Assembly (NCBI GenBank): GCA_014305285.1 | Contig: JACRSG010000006.1 | Coordinates: forward strand, 1 to 64,000 | Direction: 5' to 3' | DNA from: Campylobacter jejuni | Lineage (GTDB): Bacteria > Campylobacterota > Campylobacteria > Campylobacterales > Campylobacteraceae | DNA length: 64,000 nt | Shown: one piece after another, positions 45,019 through 55,268 of the stretch | Layout of the letters: each line of letters opens with the position of its first letter | How positions within the stretch are numbered: the first letter of the stretch is position 1 | Program-made: the position numbers and the translations under genes | The notes under the pieces: generated by a model | What the model was told of the DNA's origin: nothing | Seen by the model: only the letters and a program-made list of their open reading frames with translations | The model's database searches: none

Positions 45019-45499
45019 ACATAGTTTTGATATTTCAGCAGCTTTAGATAAACAAGAGTTAAAAAATGCTTTTGAACAAGCTAAAAAAGAACTTGATAGT
45101 CGTTATGACTTAAAAGGAATTAAGTGTGAGATTGATTTAAGTGAAAAAGAGAGTATTTTTAAACTCAGTTCTTCTAGTGAAGGAAAGCTTGATGTTTTAA
45201 AAGATATAGTGATTTCTAAACTTATCAAAAGAGGGATTAATCCTAATGCTATTAAAGAGCTTTCTCGTGAAAGCGGAGCAATGTTTCGTTTAAATTTGAA
45301 AGCAAACGATGCTATCGATAGCGAAAATGCTAAAAAAATCAATAAAGCTATCAAAGATAGTAAGCTTAAAGTTAATTCTTTGATTCGTGGTGAAGAAATT
45401 CGTGTTGTAGCAAAACAAATCGATGATTTGCAAGCTGTAATGAAGCTTGTAAAAGAGCTTAATTTAGAGTTAAATATCAGTTTTAAAAATCTTAAATAG
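45008..45499 (+). CDS. yajQ: YajQ-family nucleotide-binding protein
   Basis: A 163-residue soluble protein of the YajQ (UPF0234) family: start [22 protein letters not shown], then [11 protein letters not shown] and the terminal part [20 protein letters not shown], then [14 protein letters not shown]. Family members have two ferredoxin-like subdomains and bind nucleotides; a cyclic-di-GMP effector role is known in Xanthomonas. Function here is unknown. It is embedded in the unidirectional 42.3-48.5 kb gene run. Confidence 0.92.
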   Translation: MASEHSFDISAALDKQELKNAFEQAKKELDSRYDLKGIKCEIDLSEKESIFKLSSSSEGKLDVLKDIVISKLIKRGINPNAIKELSRESGAMFRLNLKANDAIDSENAKKINKAIKDSKLKVNSLIRGEEIRVVAKQIDDLQAVMKLVKELNLELNISFKNLK

Positions 45500-45507
45500 G
45501 GTCAAAT

Positions 45508-45978
45508 TTGAAACACTGCTTAACTCTATGTTTTATTTTTTTTCTTTGTGCTTGTAGTGTGAAAAATCAAAATTTTTCAAGTCAAAGTTTGATGGTTTTG
45601 ATTGCTTCTCCTATGATAAAAATCAATGATGCAGCTTTTTTAAAAAAAGAAAATAATGCTTTAAATTTAGAAGTTTATAAACTAGGTCAAGCTTTTTTTG
45701 AACTCAAAATCAAAGATAAAATTTGCATCAATGCAGTGTGTTATGATAAAAAAGTGTTTAATCAAAAATTTTTCAAAAATGTATATTATGAAGATATTTT
45801 AAGTGATATTTTAAAGGCAAATGCTTTATGGCAGGGTAAAAATTTAGAAAAAACTGATTGTGGTTTTGAGCAAAATTTAAAAGCAAAAAATTATGAAATT
45901 TTTTATCAAGTTTGTGATAATAAAGTAAGTTTTTTTGATAAAATTTCACGTACAAAAATTATCTTAATGCATATTTAA
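45508..45978 (+). CDS. Small lipoprotein of unknown function
   Basis: A 156-residue precursor beginning with a TTG codon (MKHCLTLCFIFFLCACSVKN); the lipobox LCAC places the lipidated Cys at about residue 16. The mature part has four more cysteines (around KICINAVCYDK, KTDCGFE and QVCDNK), which could form two disulfides. I recognise no family. It is 8 bases after yajQ and 16 before another exported protein that also starts with TTG. The pair probably act together in the envelope. Confidence 0.75.
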   Translation: MKHCLTLCFIFFLCACSVKNQNFSSQSLMVLIASPMIKINDAAFLKKENNALNLEVYKLGQAFFELKIKDKICINAVCYDKKVFNQKFFKNVYYEDILSDILKANALWQGKNLEKTDCGFEQNLKAKNYEIFYQVCDNKVSFFDKISRTKIILMHI

Positions 45979-45994
45979 AACTGAAGGATGAAGT

Positions 45995-46819
45995 TTGAAA
46001 TTTTTTTTGCTGATATTTTGCTTTGTCAATCTAACTTTAGCACAAGTTTATAAAGGTGAATTGTATTTTTATCATTTGCAGGATAAAGAAATTTTTGCCA
46101 TAGTTTATGATAATGCACCTATGACTCCACTTTTTGATAGGGATAAAAATCAAACAAGTTCTAGTTTTTTAATTGTTGATGATATAAATGGAAATTTAGA
46201 GATCTCACTCGTTAAGATAAATGATTTTTGGCAGGATGAGTGTAAAAAATATAAAATCAATTCTTCTAAAATGCTTACATACGATAACAAAAATTTTCAA
46301 GGAGAAAATTTAGGAACAACTACTTTGGAACTTATTGAAACACAAGATGGTATTCGTATAAAGCATAGTCTTGATTTTATAGGTTTTAATGATGATTTTA
46401 AAGAATTTCATCCTGTTCACAAGGGTGTATTTAGCTTTGAGCAAATTCGTCAAAAGCCTATTTTTTTACAAGATGGAAGAATTAGTTTTGAAGAATGGTA
46501 TTATTTTTATGAAGATGGTATGAGTCGTGCTATTTTAGAGTTAAATAATTTTGTTTATGATATTAATCATCGCGTGTTTGTAAAATTAAATGATTTGTAT
46601 AATATTAAAAATCGAAAATTTCAAAATCTCTTACATGAAAAGCTTAAAAATACATGTGATGAATGTTTTGAAGATCTGCAGAATTTACAATTTAATAATA
46701 ATTTCTTGCTTAATAATGGAAAATTAAAAATTTGTTATCTGCCTTTTGAAAGTCATTTTTTAGATGAAAATATTTGCGTAGAATTTAACCAAGATGAGCT
46801 TAAGGAATTTAAAAAATAA
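45995..46819 (+). CDS. Exported periplasmic protein of unknown function
   Basis: A 274-residue protein with a Sec signal peptide (MKFFLLIFCFVNLTLAQVYKG, cleavage probably after LTLA). It starts at a TTG with GAAGGATGAAG upstream. The mature protein is beta-rich, with Cys near residue 85 and a cluster near the C-terminus (CDECFEDLQ, KICYLPFE, NICVEF). No enzyme motif is seen. The stop overlaps the AAA ATPase start by one base (TAATG), which suggests a functional link despite different compartments. Confidence 0.72.
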   Translation: MKFFLLIFCFVNLTLAQVYKGELYFYHLQDKEIFAIVYDNAPMTPLFDRDKNQTSSSFLIVDDINGNLEISLVKINDFWQDECKKYKINSSKMLTYDNKNFQGENLGTTTLELIETQDGIRIKHSLDFIGFNDDFKEFHPVHKGVFSFEQIRQKPIFLQDGRISFEEWYYFYEDGMSRAILELNNFVYDINHRVFVKLNDLYNIKNRKFQNLLHEKLKNTCDECFEDLQNLQFNNNFLLNNGKLKICYLPFESHFLDENICVEFNQDELKEFKK

Positions 46820-48531
46820 TGGAAAAATTAAAAAATTTTTTAAGTTTGAAAAATATAGAAGATACTCAAATTTATAAAGAGCTTAAGTGTGCTAAAAATG
46901 AAGCTTTGATTCTTAGAGAGCTTTGTAGAAATTATGTCGTTTCTATTTCTTCTGTCAATGCTTTTATTTTATTATCGACAATTTTTGGAAATGATAAGTA
47001 TATTTATCTAGATGTTTTAGAGGATTTAAAAAAACTTATCGAAAGAGGTTTTGTAAATCAAAATTCGAGTTTTTTTAAAAGTTTAGAAAATAATAAAACT
47101 CAAACATTAACTCTTGCTTTATTACAAAGTGATCTTAGTCTTAGTGAATATTTTTTAGAATTTTTAGAAGCAAAACCTCGTTTAAGTTTTGAGAAACAAG
47201 AGGCTTATGCAGATTATTTAGAATATTTAAAAGATGAATTTGTGCGTATTCAATTATATGAAAGATTAAGTTTTATACAAAAAAGTGCTTATAATAGTGA
47301 AATAAAAAATCAAATTAAACTTTATGAAAAACATATCAAAGAAAGATTAAAAAAAAGTAAATTTTATAATGTATTGGCTGATATTTTTAAAGAATATAAT
47401 CTTGAGCATAAAGAACAAATTATTTTTTTAGCACTTTTAAAAGAAGAATATGCCTTAAGTAATGAAAGTTTGATTTCTAGGGAAATGAATTCTTTACTTT
47501 CTTTAATTAGTGAAAATGATTTAGAAAGACATAAAAATAAAAAATTATTACAAGAAAATGCTCCTCTTTTAAACTTAATTGAATATGATGAATATTTAAA
47601 TGCTTTTGGAGATATTTCTAAAAGTTTTTTTATTATTGATGAAATTTTACAAAGGATCATAAATTTTGAACCAAAACAAAGCAAAAAAATCAAAATCGAA
47701 AGTGTTTTAAAAGATCAAGATATTTTTGAGCTTATAGTACCAAGCACTGACATCAATGATATTATTATGCCCGAAAATACAAAAGAGCTTTTAGAAAATA
47801 TTTTAAAACAACAAGATAAAAAAGTCCTAGAAAGACTCCATTCTTGGGGCATAAAGAGCAATAAAAATATAGAAGCTAAAATTATTTTTTACGGCCCTGC
47901 TGGCACTGGAAAAACTATGTCAGCTTTAGCTATGGCTAAATCAATGAAAAAATCTGTTCTTAGTTTTGACTGTTCTAAAATTTTGAGCAAATGGGTTGGA
48001 GAGAGTGAGCAAAATGTAAGAAAAATTTTTGATACTTATAAAAATATCGTACAAGCTTGTAAACAAAGTCCTATTTTACTTCTCAATGAAGCCGATCAGT
48101 TTTTAAGTACGCGTGTAGATGGAAGTAGTGGTAGTGATAAAATGCATAATCAAATGCAAAATATATTTTTAGAGCAAATTGAGCGTTTTAGCGGGGTGAT
48201 TATCGCTACAACAAATTTTTTAGAAAGCTTAGATAGTGCATTTTCAAGAAGATTTGATTATAAGATAGAATTTAAAAAACCTGATTTTAAAGATAGACTT
48301 AAAATTTGGGAAAAATTTCTACCTAAAAAAGCATTATTTGAAAAAGATTTTGATATAAAGATTTTATCAAATTATGAATTAAGCGGAGCGCAAATTTTAA
48401 TGGTGGTGAAAAATACAGCTTTGAAAGTAGCTGTATCTCAAGATGGGGTTTTTAAAATGCAAGATTTTATAGAAAGTATACAAAAAGAATTAAATTCAAG
48501 TTTTGATAAAAGTAAGATTGTTGGATTTTAA
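46819..48531 (+). CDS. AAA-family ATPase with an atypical Walker B motif
   Basis: A 570-residue cytoplasmic protein. The first 300 or so residues are a helical region without a recognised motif. A single AAA module follows: Walker A GPAGTGKT (about residues 359-366), pore-loop-like SKWVGESEQNVRKIF, Walker B ILLLNEADQF in which Asn423 replaces the usual Asp, sensor 1 ATTN, and the arginine-finger region FSRRFD. The FtsH/Cdc48-like module suggests a remodelling ATPase. The catalytic Glu is retained, so ATP hydrolysis remains possible. It is translationally coupled to the exported protein upstream. Confidence 0.85.
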   Translation: MEKLKNFLSLKNIEDTQIYKELKCAKNEALILRELCRNYVVSISSVNAFILLSTIFGNDKYIYLDVLEDLKKLIERGFVNQNSSFFKSLENNKTQTLTLALLQSDLSLSEYFLEFLEAKPRLSFEKQEAYADYLEYLKDEFVRIQLYERLSFIQKSAYNSEIKNQIKLYEKHIKERLKKSKFYNVLADIFKEYNLEHKEQIIFLALLKEEYALSNESLISREMNSLLSLISENDLERHKNKKLLQENAPLLNLIEYDEYLNAFGDISKSFFIIDEILQRIINFEPKQSKKIKIESVLKDQDIFELIVPSTDINDIIMPENTKELLENILKQQDKKVLERLHSWGIKSNKNIEAKIIFYGPAGTGKTMSALAMAKSMKKSVLSFDCSKILSKWVGESEQNVRKIFDTYKNIVQACKQSPILLLNEADQFLSTRVDGSSGSDKMHNQMQNIFLEQIERFSGVIIATTNFLESLDSAFSRRFDYKIEFKKPDFKDRLKIWEKFLPKKALFEKDFDIKILSNYELSGAQILMVVKNTALKVAVSQDGVFKMQDFIESIQKELNSSFDKSKIVGF

Positions 48532-48545
48532 CTTTTTTAATGTTT

Positions 48546-49073
48546 TTATATAGCGTAGCGAAATATAAAATAAAACAAAGCTACAATTAAAGCACTCCAT
48601 TCCCAAAACATAGGAACTTTTGGAGTTAAAAAATAATGATAACTTGCCAAAACTAAGCATAAATATCCTAATTTTCTGATTTTATTAAGTTTTTTAAAGA
48701 TTTTAAAAGAACTTAAAAGCATTAAAAATATAATTAAAAATGCGATAAATCCACTTGCTTCTAATAAACGATGCGAAATATCATCAAAAAGCCTTAAAAT
48801 TTGAGCATTTTTATCAAAAATAAAATAATTTAAAAAGTGTAAAATCGCCCAAAAAGCTGCAAAAATACCTAAAATTTTAGGATAATTTTTCGTTTTTTTA
48901 AATTTAAGCAAAGAAAATAAAAGACTTAAATTTAAAAAGATCAAAGTAAATATTCCGGTATAAATATAGGCTTCTTTTACAAAATTAAAAGCTTTTGTAA
49001 TCTGATAAAAGCCATAGATTAAACTTACGATAAAGCTAAAATAAGCAAGAAATTTAAAGTATTTTGTCTGCAT
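48546..49073 (-). CDS. msrQ: MsrQ-like haem-binding membrane subunit
   Basis: A 175-residue inner-membrane protein with about five to six hydrophobic helices. Conserved-looking His residues occur in AFWAILHFLNYF, FDDISHRLLEASG and LASYHYF, as expected for haem b ligands in the ferric-reductase-like MsrQ family. It passes electrons from the quinone pool to MsrP for repair of oxidised methionine in periplasmic proteins. Its start overlaps the msrP stop, which strongly supports the call. Confidence 0.88.
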   Translation of the reverse strand: MQTKYFKFLAYFSFIVSLIYGFYQITKAFNFVKEAYIYTGIFTLIFLNLSLLFSLLKFKKTKNYPKILGIFAAFWAILHFLNYFIFDKNAQILRLFDDISHRLLEASGFIAFLIIFLMLLSSFKIFKKLNKIRKLGYLCLVLASYHYFLTPKVPMFWEWSALIVALFYFIFRYAI

Positions 49074-49966
49074 TAAAAATTCACTTTCAAGTCCATATTT
49101 TTATATAAACTTGCCACTTCTTTTTCATAACCATTAAACATTAAAGTGGGTTTGGTAAAGAAGTCTCCTAAAGCTCTTTCGTTAGCTTGAGACCATCTAG
49201 GATGAGAAACATTAGGATTGACATTAGCATAAAAACCATATTCATTTGGAGCATAATTTTCCCAAGTGGATTTAGGTTGTTCTTTGGTAAATTCTATTTT
49301 AACTATGGATTTAATACTTTTAAAGCCATATTTCCAAGGAACAACAAGGCGAATTGGAGCACCATTTTGAGATTTTAAAGCTTTTTTATACATTCCTACT
49401 GCAAGCAAGGTAAGAGGATGTATAGCTTCATCCATGCGAAGTCCTTCTACATAGGGATAGTCTATAGTTGGAAATAAAGTGTCTTGATCAGGAAATTGAC
49501 TCTTATCTAAAAGAGTGGTAAATTTAACAAATTTTGCTTTGCTTGTAGGTTTTGCCACTTCAATCAAACGACGCAATTCAAAGCCTACCCAAGGTACCAC
49601 CATAGACCAGGTTTCAACACAGCGAAAACGATAAATTCTTTCTTCTAGGGGAAATTTTAAGATATCTTCCATGCTTAAAGTCAAAGGTTTTTCTATTTCT
49701 CCACTGATATCTATTTTCCAATTTTGAGTATTGAAATTTTGTGCTAATGATACAGCCCTTTTTTTATCTGTTGAAAATTCATAAAAATTAACATAATTTG
49801 TAGCTAGTTCTTCATCGCTGATTTCAAGTTTATTTGGATTAGTATCGCTTGTGAAATTTAAAGCAGAAAGTTTAGAAGTAAGCACGCTTGAACTTATCAA
49901 AGCACCTGCTCCAAGTTTTAAAAAAACTCTTCTTTTTTTATATAAATTCTCAGAAGTTATAATCAT
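49073..49966 (-). CDS. msrP: Periplasmic methionine sulfoxide reductase MsrP (molybdopterin)
   Basis: Catalytic subunit that reduces methionine sulfoxide in periplasmic proteins. The 297-residue precursor has a Tat signal (KKRRVFLKLGAGALISSSV, twin Arg at about 12-13). The molybdenum-ligating Cys is in FRCVETWSMVVPWVG. Further family motifs are HPLTLLAVGMYKK, APIRLVVPWKYGFKSIKSI and HPRWSQANER. Length and order msrP-msrQ are standard. It adds to the oxidative-defence genes of the window. Confidence 0.94.
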   Translation of the reverse strand: MIITSENLYKKRRVFLKLGAGALISSSVLTSKLSALNFTSDTNPNKLEISDEELATNYVNFYEFSTDKKRAVSLAQNFNTQNWKIDISGEIEKPLTLSMEDILKFPLEERIYRFRCVETWSMVVPWVGFELRRLIEVAKPTSKAKFVKFTTLLDKSQFPDQDTLFPTIDYPYVEGLRMDEAIHPLTLLAVGMYKKALKSQNGAPIRLVVPWKYGFKSIKSIVKIEFTKEQPKSTWENYAPNEYGFYANVNPNVSHPRWSQANERALGDFFTKPTLMFNGYEKEVASLYKNMDLKVNF

Positions 49967-50020
49967 TATTTTTCCTTATTAAAAATTTTTATTATTAAAA
50001 TATAACAAGGATAATGATTA

Positions 50021-50701
50021 TTAAATTTCTTGTAGAATTTTTTCGCAAATTTTTCTGGGGTTATTATCTTTATAAATAGGGCGTCCAACTACTATAAAAT
50101 CGCTTAAATTTTCTCTAGCCATTGTTAAATTAGCGACACGTTTTTGATCATCATTTTTTTCTCCAAAAGGACGAATTCCTGGAGTGAGAGTTAGGAAGTT
50201 TCTTTGAGTGTGTTCTTTGATGATTCTACTTTCAAAAACAGAGCATACCATACCATCAAGTCCATTTTCGTAGGATATTTTTGAAAAATTAACTACAGCT
50301 TCTTCGATTTTTTGTCTATAAATACTAAAGAAATTTTCTTCATCAAAACTTGTAAGAGCAGAAACTGCTAAAACTAAAGGTCTTTTTGAAAATTTGTTAA
50401 GTCGCGTCATAACTTCTTGCATAGCTATTTTTCCAGCACTTGCGTGGATATTGATCATATCAACACCAAGTTTTGATATTTCTTCGCAGGCATCTGCCAT
50501 AGTGTTGGGAATATCATGAATTTTAAGATCAAGAAATATTTTAAAATCATCAACTTTTTTAAGTTCTTCTATGAATTTAAAGCCATCTCTTAAATATGCT
50601 CTTAAACCTATTTTTAACCATATGTCTAAATTTCTTAATTCTTTGGCAAGTTTTAAGCATTTTTCTTTTGTAGAAAGATCAAGTGCGACACAAAGCTTCA
50701 T
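50021..50701 (-). CDS. pyrF: Orotidine 5'-phosphate decarboxylase PyrF
   Basis: Last step of UMP synthesis. The 226-residue TIM-barrel protein has [17 protein letters not shown] at the start and the catalytic Asp-Lys-Asp array in [17 protein letters not shown]. The C-terminal phosphate site is in TPGIRPFG and [14 protein letters not shown]. It overlaps nusB by 4 bases and is the last gene of the kdsA-ribH-nusB-pyrF run. Confidence 0.96.
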   Translation of the reverse strand: MKLCVALDLSTKEKCLKLAKELRNLDIWLKIGLRAYLRDGFKFIEELKKVDDFKIFLDLKIHDIPNTMADACEEISKLGVDMINIHASAGKIAMQEVMTRLNKFSKRPLVLAVSALTSFDEENFFSIYRQKIEEAVVNFSKISYENGLDGMVCSVFESRIIKEHTQRNFLTLTPGIRPFGEKNDDQKRVANLTMARENLSDFIVVGRPIYKDNNPRKICEKILQEI

Positions 50702-51096
50702 TTTTTAGTCTTTACCAAGGCATCTAAAACCCCATTTATAAATTTTGGAGAATTATCATTGGCAAGTTCTTTAGCAAGTTCTATAGCCTCATTGATGACA
50801 ATGGCACTAGGAGTATCGGTAAAAAGCAACTCATAAGCTCCAAGTCTTAGTATAGCTCTTTCTACATGTCCTAAAGCTGTAATTTGATTATCATTTAGAA
50901 ATGAATTTAAGGTTTCATCAATATTGCTTAAATTATCTAAAATTCCATGATATAAATTTAAGGTAAAATTTTTTTGTTCATTGCGTATTTTTTTTTCATC
51001 TAAAATTTCATCTACGAAAGCATTGTTTTGAGAATTTAATTCAAAAGCATAAAGTAAGGAGATGACACTTTGGCGAACTTGATGACGCGTTGCCAT
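50698..51096 (-). CDS. nusB: Transcription antitermination factor NusB
   Basis: All-helical RNA-binding protein of 132 residues that, with S10, promotes antitermination on rRNA operons. Seen features: [18 protein letters not shown] at the N-terminus, [16 protein letters not shown] and the C-terminal [26 protein letters not shown]. The start shares one base with the ribH stop; ribH-nusB linkage is common in bacteria. Confidence 0.96.
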   Translation of the reverse strand: MATRHQVRQSVISLLYAFELNSQNNAFVDEILDEKKIRNEQKNFTLNLYHGILDNLSNIDETLNSFLNDNQITALGHVERAILRLGAYELLFTDTPSAIVINEAIELAKELANDNSPKFINGVLDALVKTKK

Positions 51097-51560
51097 TAAA
51101 GCTCCTTGCTTAAATTTAACATCTCAATTACAGTTGTCATAGCTTCAAAGCCTTTGTTACCTGCTTTGCTTCCGGATCTTTCTATGGCTTGTTCTATTGT
51201 GTCTGTAGTTAAAACACCAAAGCTTACAGGGATATTGTGATTTAAGCTCACATTAGCTATACCTTTAGTAGTTTCTGCTGAAACATAGTCAAAATGTGGA
51301 GTTGAACCACGAATGACTGCACCTACACAACAAATTGCATCAAATTTTTTACTTTCTATAGCTTTTTTTAATGCATATGGAAGTTCAAAAGCACCAGGAA
51401 CAAGTATAAGACTTAGATTTTCCTCCTTGCCTCCGTGTCTTAAAAAAGCATCTTTTGCTCCTTCTACAAGGCGATCTGTGATGATATGATTAAATCTTGC
51501 ATTGATGATAGCAATTTTTGTATTTGAATCTAAATTCAATTTTCCTTCAATGATATTCAT
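51096..51560 (-). CDS. ribH: 6,7-dimethyl-8-ribityllumazine synthase RibH
   Basis: Penultimate enzyme of riboflavin synthesis, forming icosahedral or pentameric shells. The 154-residue protein has the substrate-binding [40 protein letters not shown] with the catalytic His nearby, and SFGVLTTDT. Its start overlaps kdsA by 4 bases. Confidence 0.97.
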   Translation of the reverse strand: MNIIEGKLNLDSNTKIAIINARFNHIITDRLVEGAKDAFLRHGGKEENLSLILVPGAFELPYALKKAIESKKFDAICCVGAVIRGSTPHFDYVSAETTKGIANVSLNHNIPVSFGVLTTDTIEQAIERSGSKAGNKGFEAMTTVIEMLNLSKEL

Positions 51561-52372
51561 TTGTTTTCCTTTATGATATTTTGTATTTCTAGTAATGTAT
51601 TAACGCAATTTTTAAGGCATGTAAGATCAAGCATATTAGATCCATCGCATAAAGCTTCGCAAGGATTAATATGTGTTTCAAAGAAAAAGCCATCTACACC
51701 TACAGCTGCTGCTGCTCTTGCTAAAGGTTCTACAAATTCACTTTTTCCTCCACTACTTCCCCCTGCAGCTCCTGGCATTTGTACGCTATGAGTGGCATCA
51801 AAAATTACTGGAGCAAATTCACGCATGATCACTAAAGAACGCATATCTACTACTAAATTTCCATAGCCAAAGCTAGCTCCTCTTTCGGCCACAAAAACAC
51901 CATTTTTTTGAGCAGCTTCATAGCCTTCATCTTCTATACCACGGGTTTGTAGAACTTTTTTAACGCTGTATTTGATATCGCTTGGGTTTAAAAATTGTCC
52001 TTTTTTGATATTAACTTTTGCCTTAGTTTTTGCTGCAGCTACAAGTAAATCGGTTTGACGACATAAAAAAGCAGGAATTTGCAAGACATTAGCTACTTCA
52101 CTTACAGGGTTTGCTTGATTGCTTTCGTGTATATCGGTTAAGATTTTCATACCAAATTCATCTTTTACGCTTTGTAAAATTTTTAATCCTTCTTCAAGAC
52201 CAGGACCTCGAAAAGAATTAATACTTGTGCGATTGGCCTTATCAAAACTTGATTTGAAATAAAATTCTATATTTGGATTTTCATTAAAATTTTTTAACTG
52301 TTCAGCAACTTTAAAAATCAAATCTTTGCTTTCTATCACGCAAGGACCAGCAATGAGTATCATTTTTTTCAT
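51557..52372 (-). CDS. kdsA: KDO-8-phosphate synthase KdsA
   Basis: Condenses phosphoenolpyruvate with arabinose-5-phosphate to make KDO-8-P for the lipooligosaccharide core. The 271-residue TIM barrel has [12 protein letters not shown] with the metal-type Cys, [30 protein letters not shown] and [11 protein letters not shown]. The presence of Cys in AGPC suggests the metal-dependent class. It overlaps the EamA-family gene upstream and ribH downstream by 4 bases each. Confidence 0.96.
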   Translation of the reverse strand: MKKMILIAGPCVIESKDLIFKVAEQLKNFNENPNIEFYFKSSFDKANRTSINSFRGPGLEEGLKILQSVKDEFGMKILTDIHESNQANPVSEVANVLQIPAFLCRQTDLLVAAAKTKAKVNIKKGQFLNPSDIKYSVKKVLQTRGIEDEGYEAAQKNGVFVAERGASFGYGNLVVDMRSLVIMREFAPVIFDATHSVQMPGAAGGSSGGKSEFVEPLARAAAAVGVDGFFFETHINPCEALCDGSNMLDLTCLKNCVNTLLEIQNIIKENK

Positions 52373-53301
52373 TTTTTTCCTTTGTTCTTAACTAAAATTA
52401 ATCCACCAAAAATAATGCCTATTATACCTAAAAAAACCATAGTACTTGGTAAATTATCTCCCAAAATTATCCCAACTATCATACTAAATACTACATCAAG
52501 ATAACTAACTCCGGCAACCACTCCTGCTTGTTTAGCGATACCATAAGCTTTAGTGACATGAATTTGATAAATGGTGCCTAAAGTTCCCATAATGGCAATG
52601 ATAAGCCAAGCTGCAAGACTTGGCATCACAAAAGGCGCTAGAATGAAATCTAAATGTAAAGAATCAAGATGCTGTGGTTCAAAAAATTCAGCACTGATCA
52701 TAGAAATTAAAGGCATTAAGGTTCCTAAAAGGATAAAAGAAAAGGCAATTTGTTCTGTAGTGTAAGATTTTCTAAGTTCTCTTACACTTGTAAGAGCTAA
52801 AGCGGCTAAAAATCCACTCGTGATACCTATAACTGAATTTTTTAAATCAAAGCCTGAATGATTTAAATTATGAGCCCAAGGCTGAGCGATTAAAAGTACT
52901 CCACCAAATGCTATTAAAATTCCTATCCAGCCTTTGATACCAATATTTTCTTTAAAAACAACAAAAGCTATTAAAGTAATAAAAATAGGAGCAGTTTTTT
53001 GAAAAGCAAAAGCTCCGCCTAGTGTAATATTTGAAACATTATAGAAAAACATATATAGTGAAAGCGTGCCTACTACTCCACGAAATACCAAGAGCCAAAA
53101 ATGTCCCCCTTCTTTATGTGCCTTAGAACGCTTTAAAAGATAGACTATGAAAAAAATTCCTATGATATTTCTAAAAAACATAATTTCTATAGAACTCATT
53201 TCCTTGCTAAGAATTTTTGCACAAGCTCCCATAAGTGCAAAATCCAAACATGCTAAAATCATGAAATAAATTCCTAAATTATGCTTGATTACTTTTAGCA
53301 T
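52369..53301 (-). CDS. EamA/DMT-family membrane transporter
   Basis: A 310-residue inner-membrane protein with ten predicted helices arranged as two EamA repeats. The first repeat includes [17 protein letters not shown] and the second [26 protein letters not shown]. The N-terminus reads [22 protein letters not shown]-family exporters carry metabolites or amphipathic compounds; no substrate can be assigned. It is the first gene of the kdsA run and is divergent from der. Confidence 0.88.
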   Translation of the reverse strand: MLKVIKHNLGIYFMILACLDFALMGACAKILSKEMSSIEIMFFRNIIGIFFIVYLLKRSKAHKEGGHFWLLVFRGVVGTLSLYMFFYNVSNITLGGAFAFQKTAPIFITLIAFVVFKENIGIKGWIGILIAFGGVLLIAQPWAHNLNHSGFDLKNSVIGITSGFLAALALTSVRELRKSYTTEQIAFSFILLGTLMPLISMISAEFFEPQHLDSLHLDFILAPFVMPSLAAWLIIAIMGTLGTIYQIHVTKAYGIAKQAGVVAGVSYLDVVFSMIVGIILGDNLPSTMVFLGIIGIIFGGLILVKNKGKK

Positions 53302-53401
53302 TTTTTTCCTTGACTAAAATCTGGGTTAATTCTAGTCTTTTTTTGCTTAATATTAAGCCAAATTTTATATAATTTTAAAAATATAATTTTCTAGGAAAAA
53401 A

Positions 53402-54784
53402 ATGCAAAGCATCATACTTATAGGCAAGCCAAATGTTGGTAAATCAAGCCTTTTTAATAGAATGGCAAGACAAAGAATAGCTATCACAAGTGATATTTCA
53501 GGTACAACTAGAGATACAAATAAAACAGAAATTCATATTAATTCAAAAAAAGCCATGCTTATTGATAGTGGAGGGCTTGATGAAAGCGATGAACTTTTTA
53601 AAAATGTGAAAAAAAACACTTTAAAAGTAGCCAAAGAAAGCGATATCATACTTTATCTAGTTGATGGGAAATTAGCGCCTGATGATGAGGATAGACAATT
53701 TTTTTATTCTTTAAAAAAACTTGGAAAACCTATAGCTTTAGTGGTTAATAAAGTAGATAATAAAAAAGATGAAGAAAGGGCTTGGGAGTTTGCAAATTTT
53801 GGCGTAAAGGAAATCTTTAATCTTTCAGTAACCCATAATGTAGGCTTAGATGAACTTTATGAATGGCTTGAAAAATTTTTACATGAAGAGTTTTTAATCC
53901 CTGATGAAGAAGAAAATTTAGAAGATTTTTTAGAGCATTATGAAGAAGGAAAAGAATTTCAGTTTAAAGAAGTGGATCAAAATCATATAAGAGTGGGTAT
54001 TGTAGGGCGTGTAAATGTTGGAAAATCAAGTCTTTTAAACGCTTTGGTTAAGCAAGAACGCAGCGTTGTAAGCCCTATAGCAGGAACTACTATAGATCCT
54101 GTTAATGAAAGTATAGTTTATAAAGATAAAGTGATAGAATTTGTCGATACTGCAGGCATTAGAAAAAGGGGTAAAATTCAAGGACTAGAACGCTTTGCTC
54201 TAAATCGCACGGAAAGAATTTTATCTCATTCTCAAATAGCACTTTTAGTTTTAGATGCGCATGAAGGCTTTAACGAGCTTGATGAACGCATTGCTGGGCT
54301 TGTCGCTAAGCATTATTTAGGTGTGATTATTGTTTTAAATAAATGGGATAAAAGTGAGATGGATTTTGATAAAACTGTAAAAGAATTGCGTCTTGATCGT
54401 TTTAAATTTCTAGCTTATGCACCTGTGATTAGCGTATCGGCTTTAAGCGGAAAAAGGGTATATGTTTTATTGGATAAAATTTTGCAAATTTTTGAAAATT
54501 TCACTCAAAAAATCCAAACTTCTAGGCTTAACACCTTGATAGAAAATGCAACAAGAGCACATCCTTTGCCGCATGATTATGGGAAATTGGTTAAAATTTA
54601 TTATGCGGTACAATATGACTTAGCGCCACCAAAAATTGCCCTTATTATGAATCGTTCTAAGGCTTTGCATTTTAGCTACAAGCGTTATTTACAAAATCAA
54701 ATCAGAAAAGAATTTAATTTCGAGGGTGTGCCTTTAGTGATTGCTTCGCGTAAAAAAGGCAGTCAAGAAAATGATGAGAGTTAA
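53402..54784 (+). CDS. der: Ribosome-assembly GTPase Der (EngA)
   Basis: Essential GTPase with two tandem G domains needed for 50S maturation. The 460-residue protein has first-domain motifs [17 protein letters not shown] and NKVD. Second-domain motifs are [24 protein letters not shown] and NKWD. A C-terminal KH-like domain ends [21 protein letters not shown]. In the first domain DSGG replaces DTAG, as is common in epsilonproteobacteria. Two TATAAT-like strings lie in the 100-base divergent region upstream. Its 3' end overlaps aroK. Confidence 0.97.
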   Translation: MQSIILIGKPNVGKSSLFNRMARQRIAITSDISGTTRDTNKTEIHINSKKAMLIDSGGLDESDELFKNVKKNTLKVAKESDIILYLVDGKLAPDDEDRQFFYSLKKLGKPIALVVNKVDNKKDEERAWEFANFGVKEIFNLSVTHNVGLDELYEWLEKFLHEEFLIPDEEENLEDFLEHYEEGKEFQFKEVDQNHIRVGIVGRVNVGKSSLLNALVKQERSVVSPIAGTTIDPVNESIVYKDKVIEFVDTAGIRKRGKIQGLERFALNRTERILSHSQIALLVLDAHEGFNELDERIAGLVAKHYLGVIIVLNKWDKSEMDFDKTVKELRLDRFKFLAYAPVISVSALSGKRVYVLLDKILQIFENFTQKIQTSRLNTLIENATRAHPLPHDYGKLVKIYYAVQYDLAPPKIALIMNRSKALHFSYKRYLQNQIRKEFNFEGVPLVIASRKKGSQENDES

Positions 54785-55268
54785 AAATATCGTTTTCATA
54801 GGATTTATGGGTTCTGGAAAAAGCACTTTAGCAAGAGCTTTAGCCAAGGATTTAGATCTTGTTTTTTTAGATAGTGATTTTTTAATAGAGCAAAAATTTA
54901 ATCAAAAAATCAGTGAAATTTTTGCACAAAAAGGTGAGAATTTTTTTAGAGAACAAGAGCAAAAAATGGCTGATTTTTTTAGTTCTTGTGAGAAAGCTTG
55001 CATTGCTACGGGTGGGGGTTTTGTTAATGTTTTAAATTTAGAAAAAGCGGGTTTTTGTATTTACTTAAAAGCAAGTTTTGAATATTTAAAAAAGCGTTTA
55101 GATGAAAATGAAATTTCTAAAAGACCTTTGTTTTATGATGAAATTAAAGCAAAAAAATTATATAATGATCGTTTAAGCAAGTATGAACAAAAGGCAAATT
55201 TTGTTTTAGATATAGAAAATAAAAATATAGATGAGCTTTTAAGCAAGATTAAAAAGGTGATAAAATGA
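54771..55268 (+). CDS. aroK: Shikimate kinase AroK
   Basis: Phosphorylates shikimate in aromatic amino acid synthesis. The 165-residue form starts [21 protein letters not shown], which contains the Walker A motif. An in-frame upstream TTG at 54741 is unlikely because the extra residues do not resemble the family. [22 protein letters not shown] and KRPLF are conserved sites for shikimate and nucleotide. It overlaps der by 14 bases and trpS by 4. Confidence 0.94.
   Translation: MMRVKNIVFIGFMGSGKSTLARALAKDLDLVFLDSDFLIEQKFNQKISEIFAQKGENFFREQEQKMADFFSSCEKACIATGGGFVNVLNLEKAGFCIYLKASFEYLKKRLDENEISKRPLFYDEIKAKKLYNDRLSKYEQKANFVLDIENKNIDELLSKIKKVIK

Noticed and set aside
46819-48531. Calling the AAA ATPase catalytically dead
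   Set aside because: Only the Walker B Asp is changed to Asn; Walker A, the catalytic Glu, sensor 1 and arginine finger region are present.
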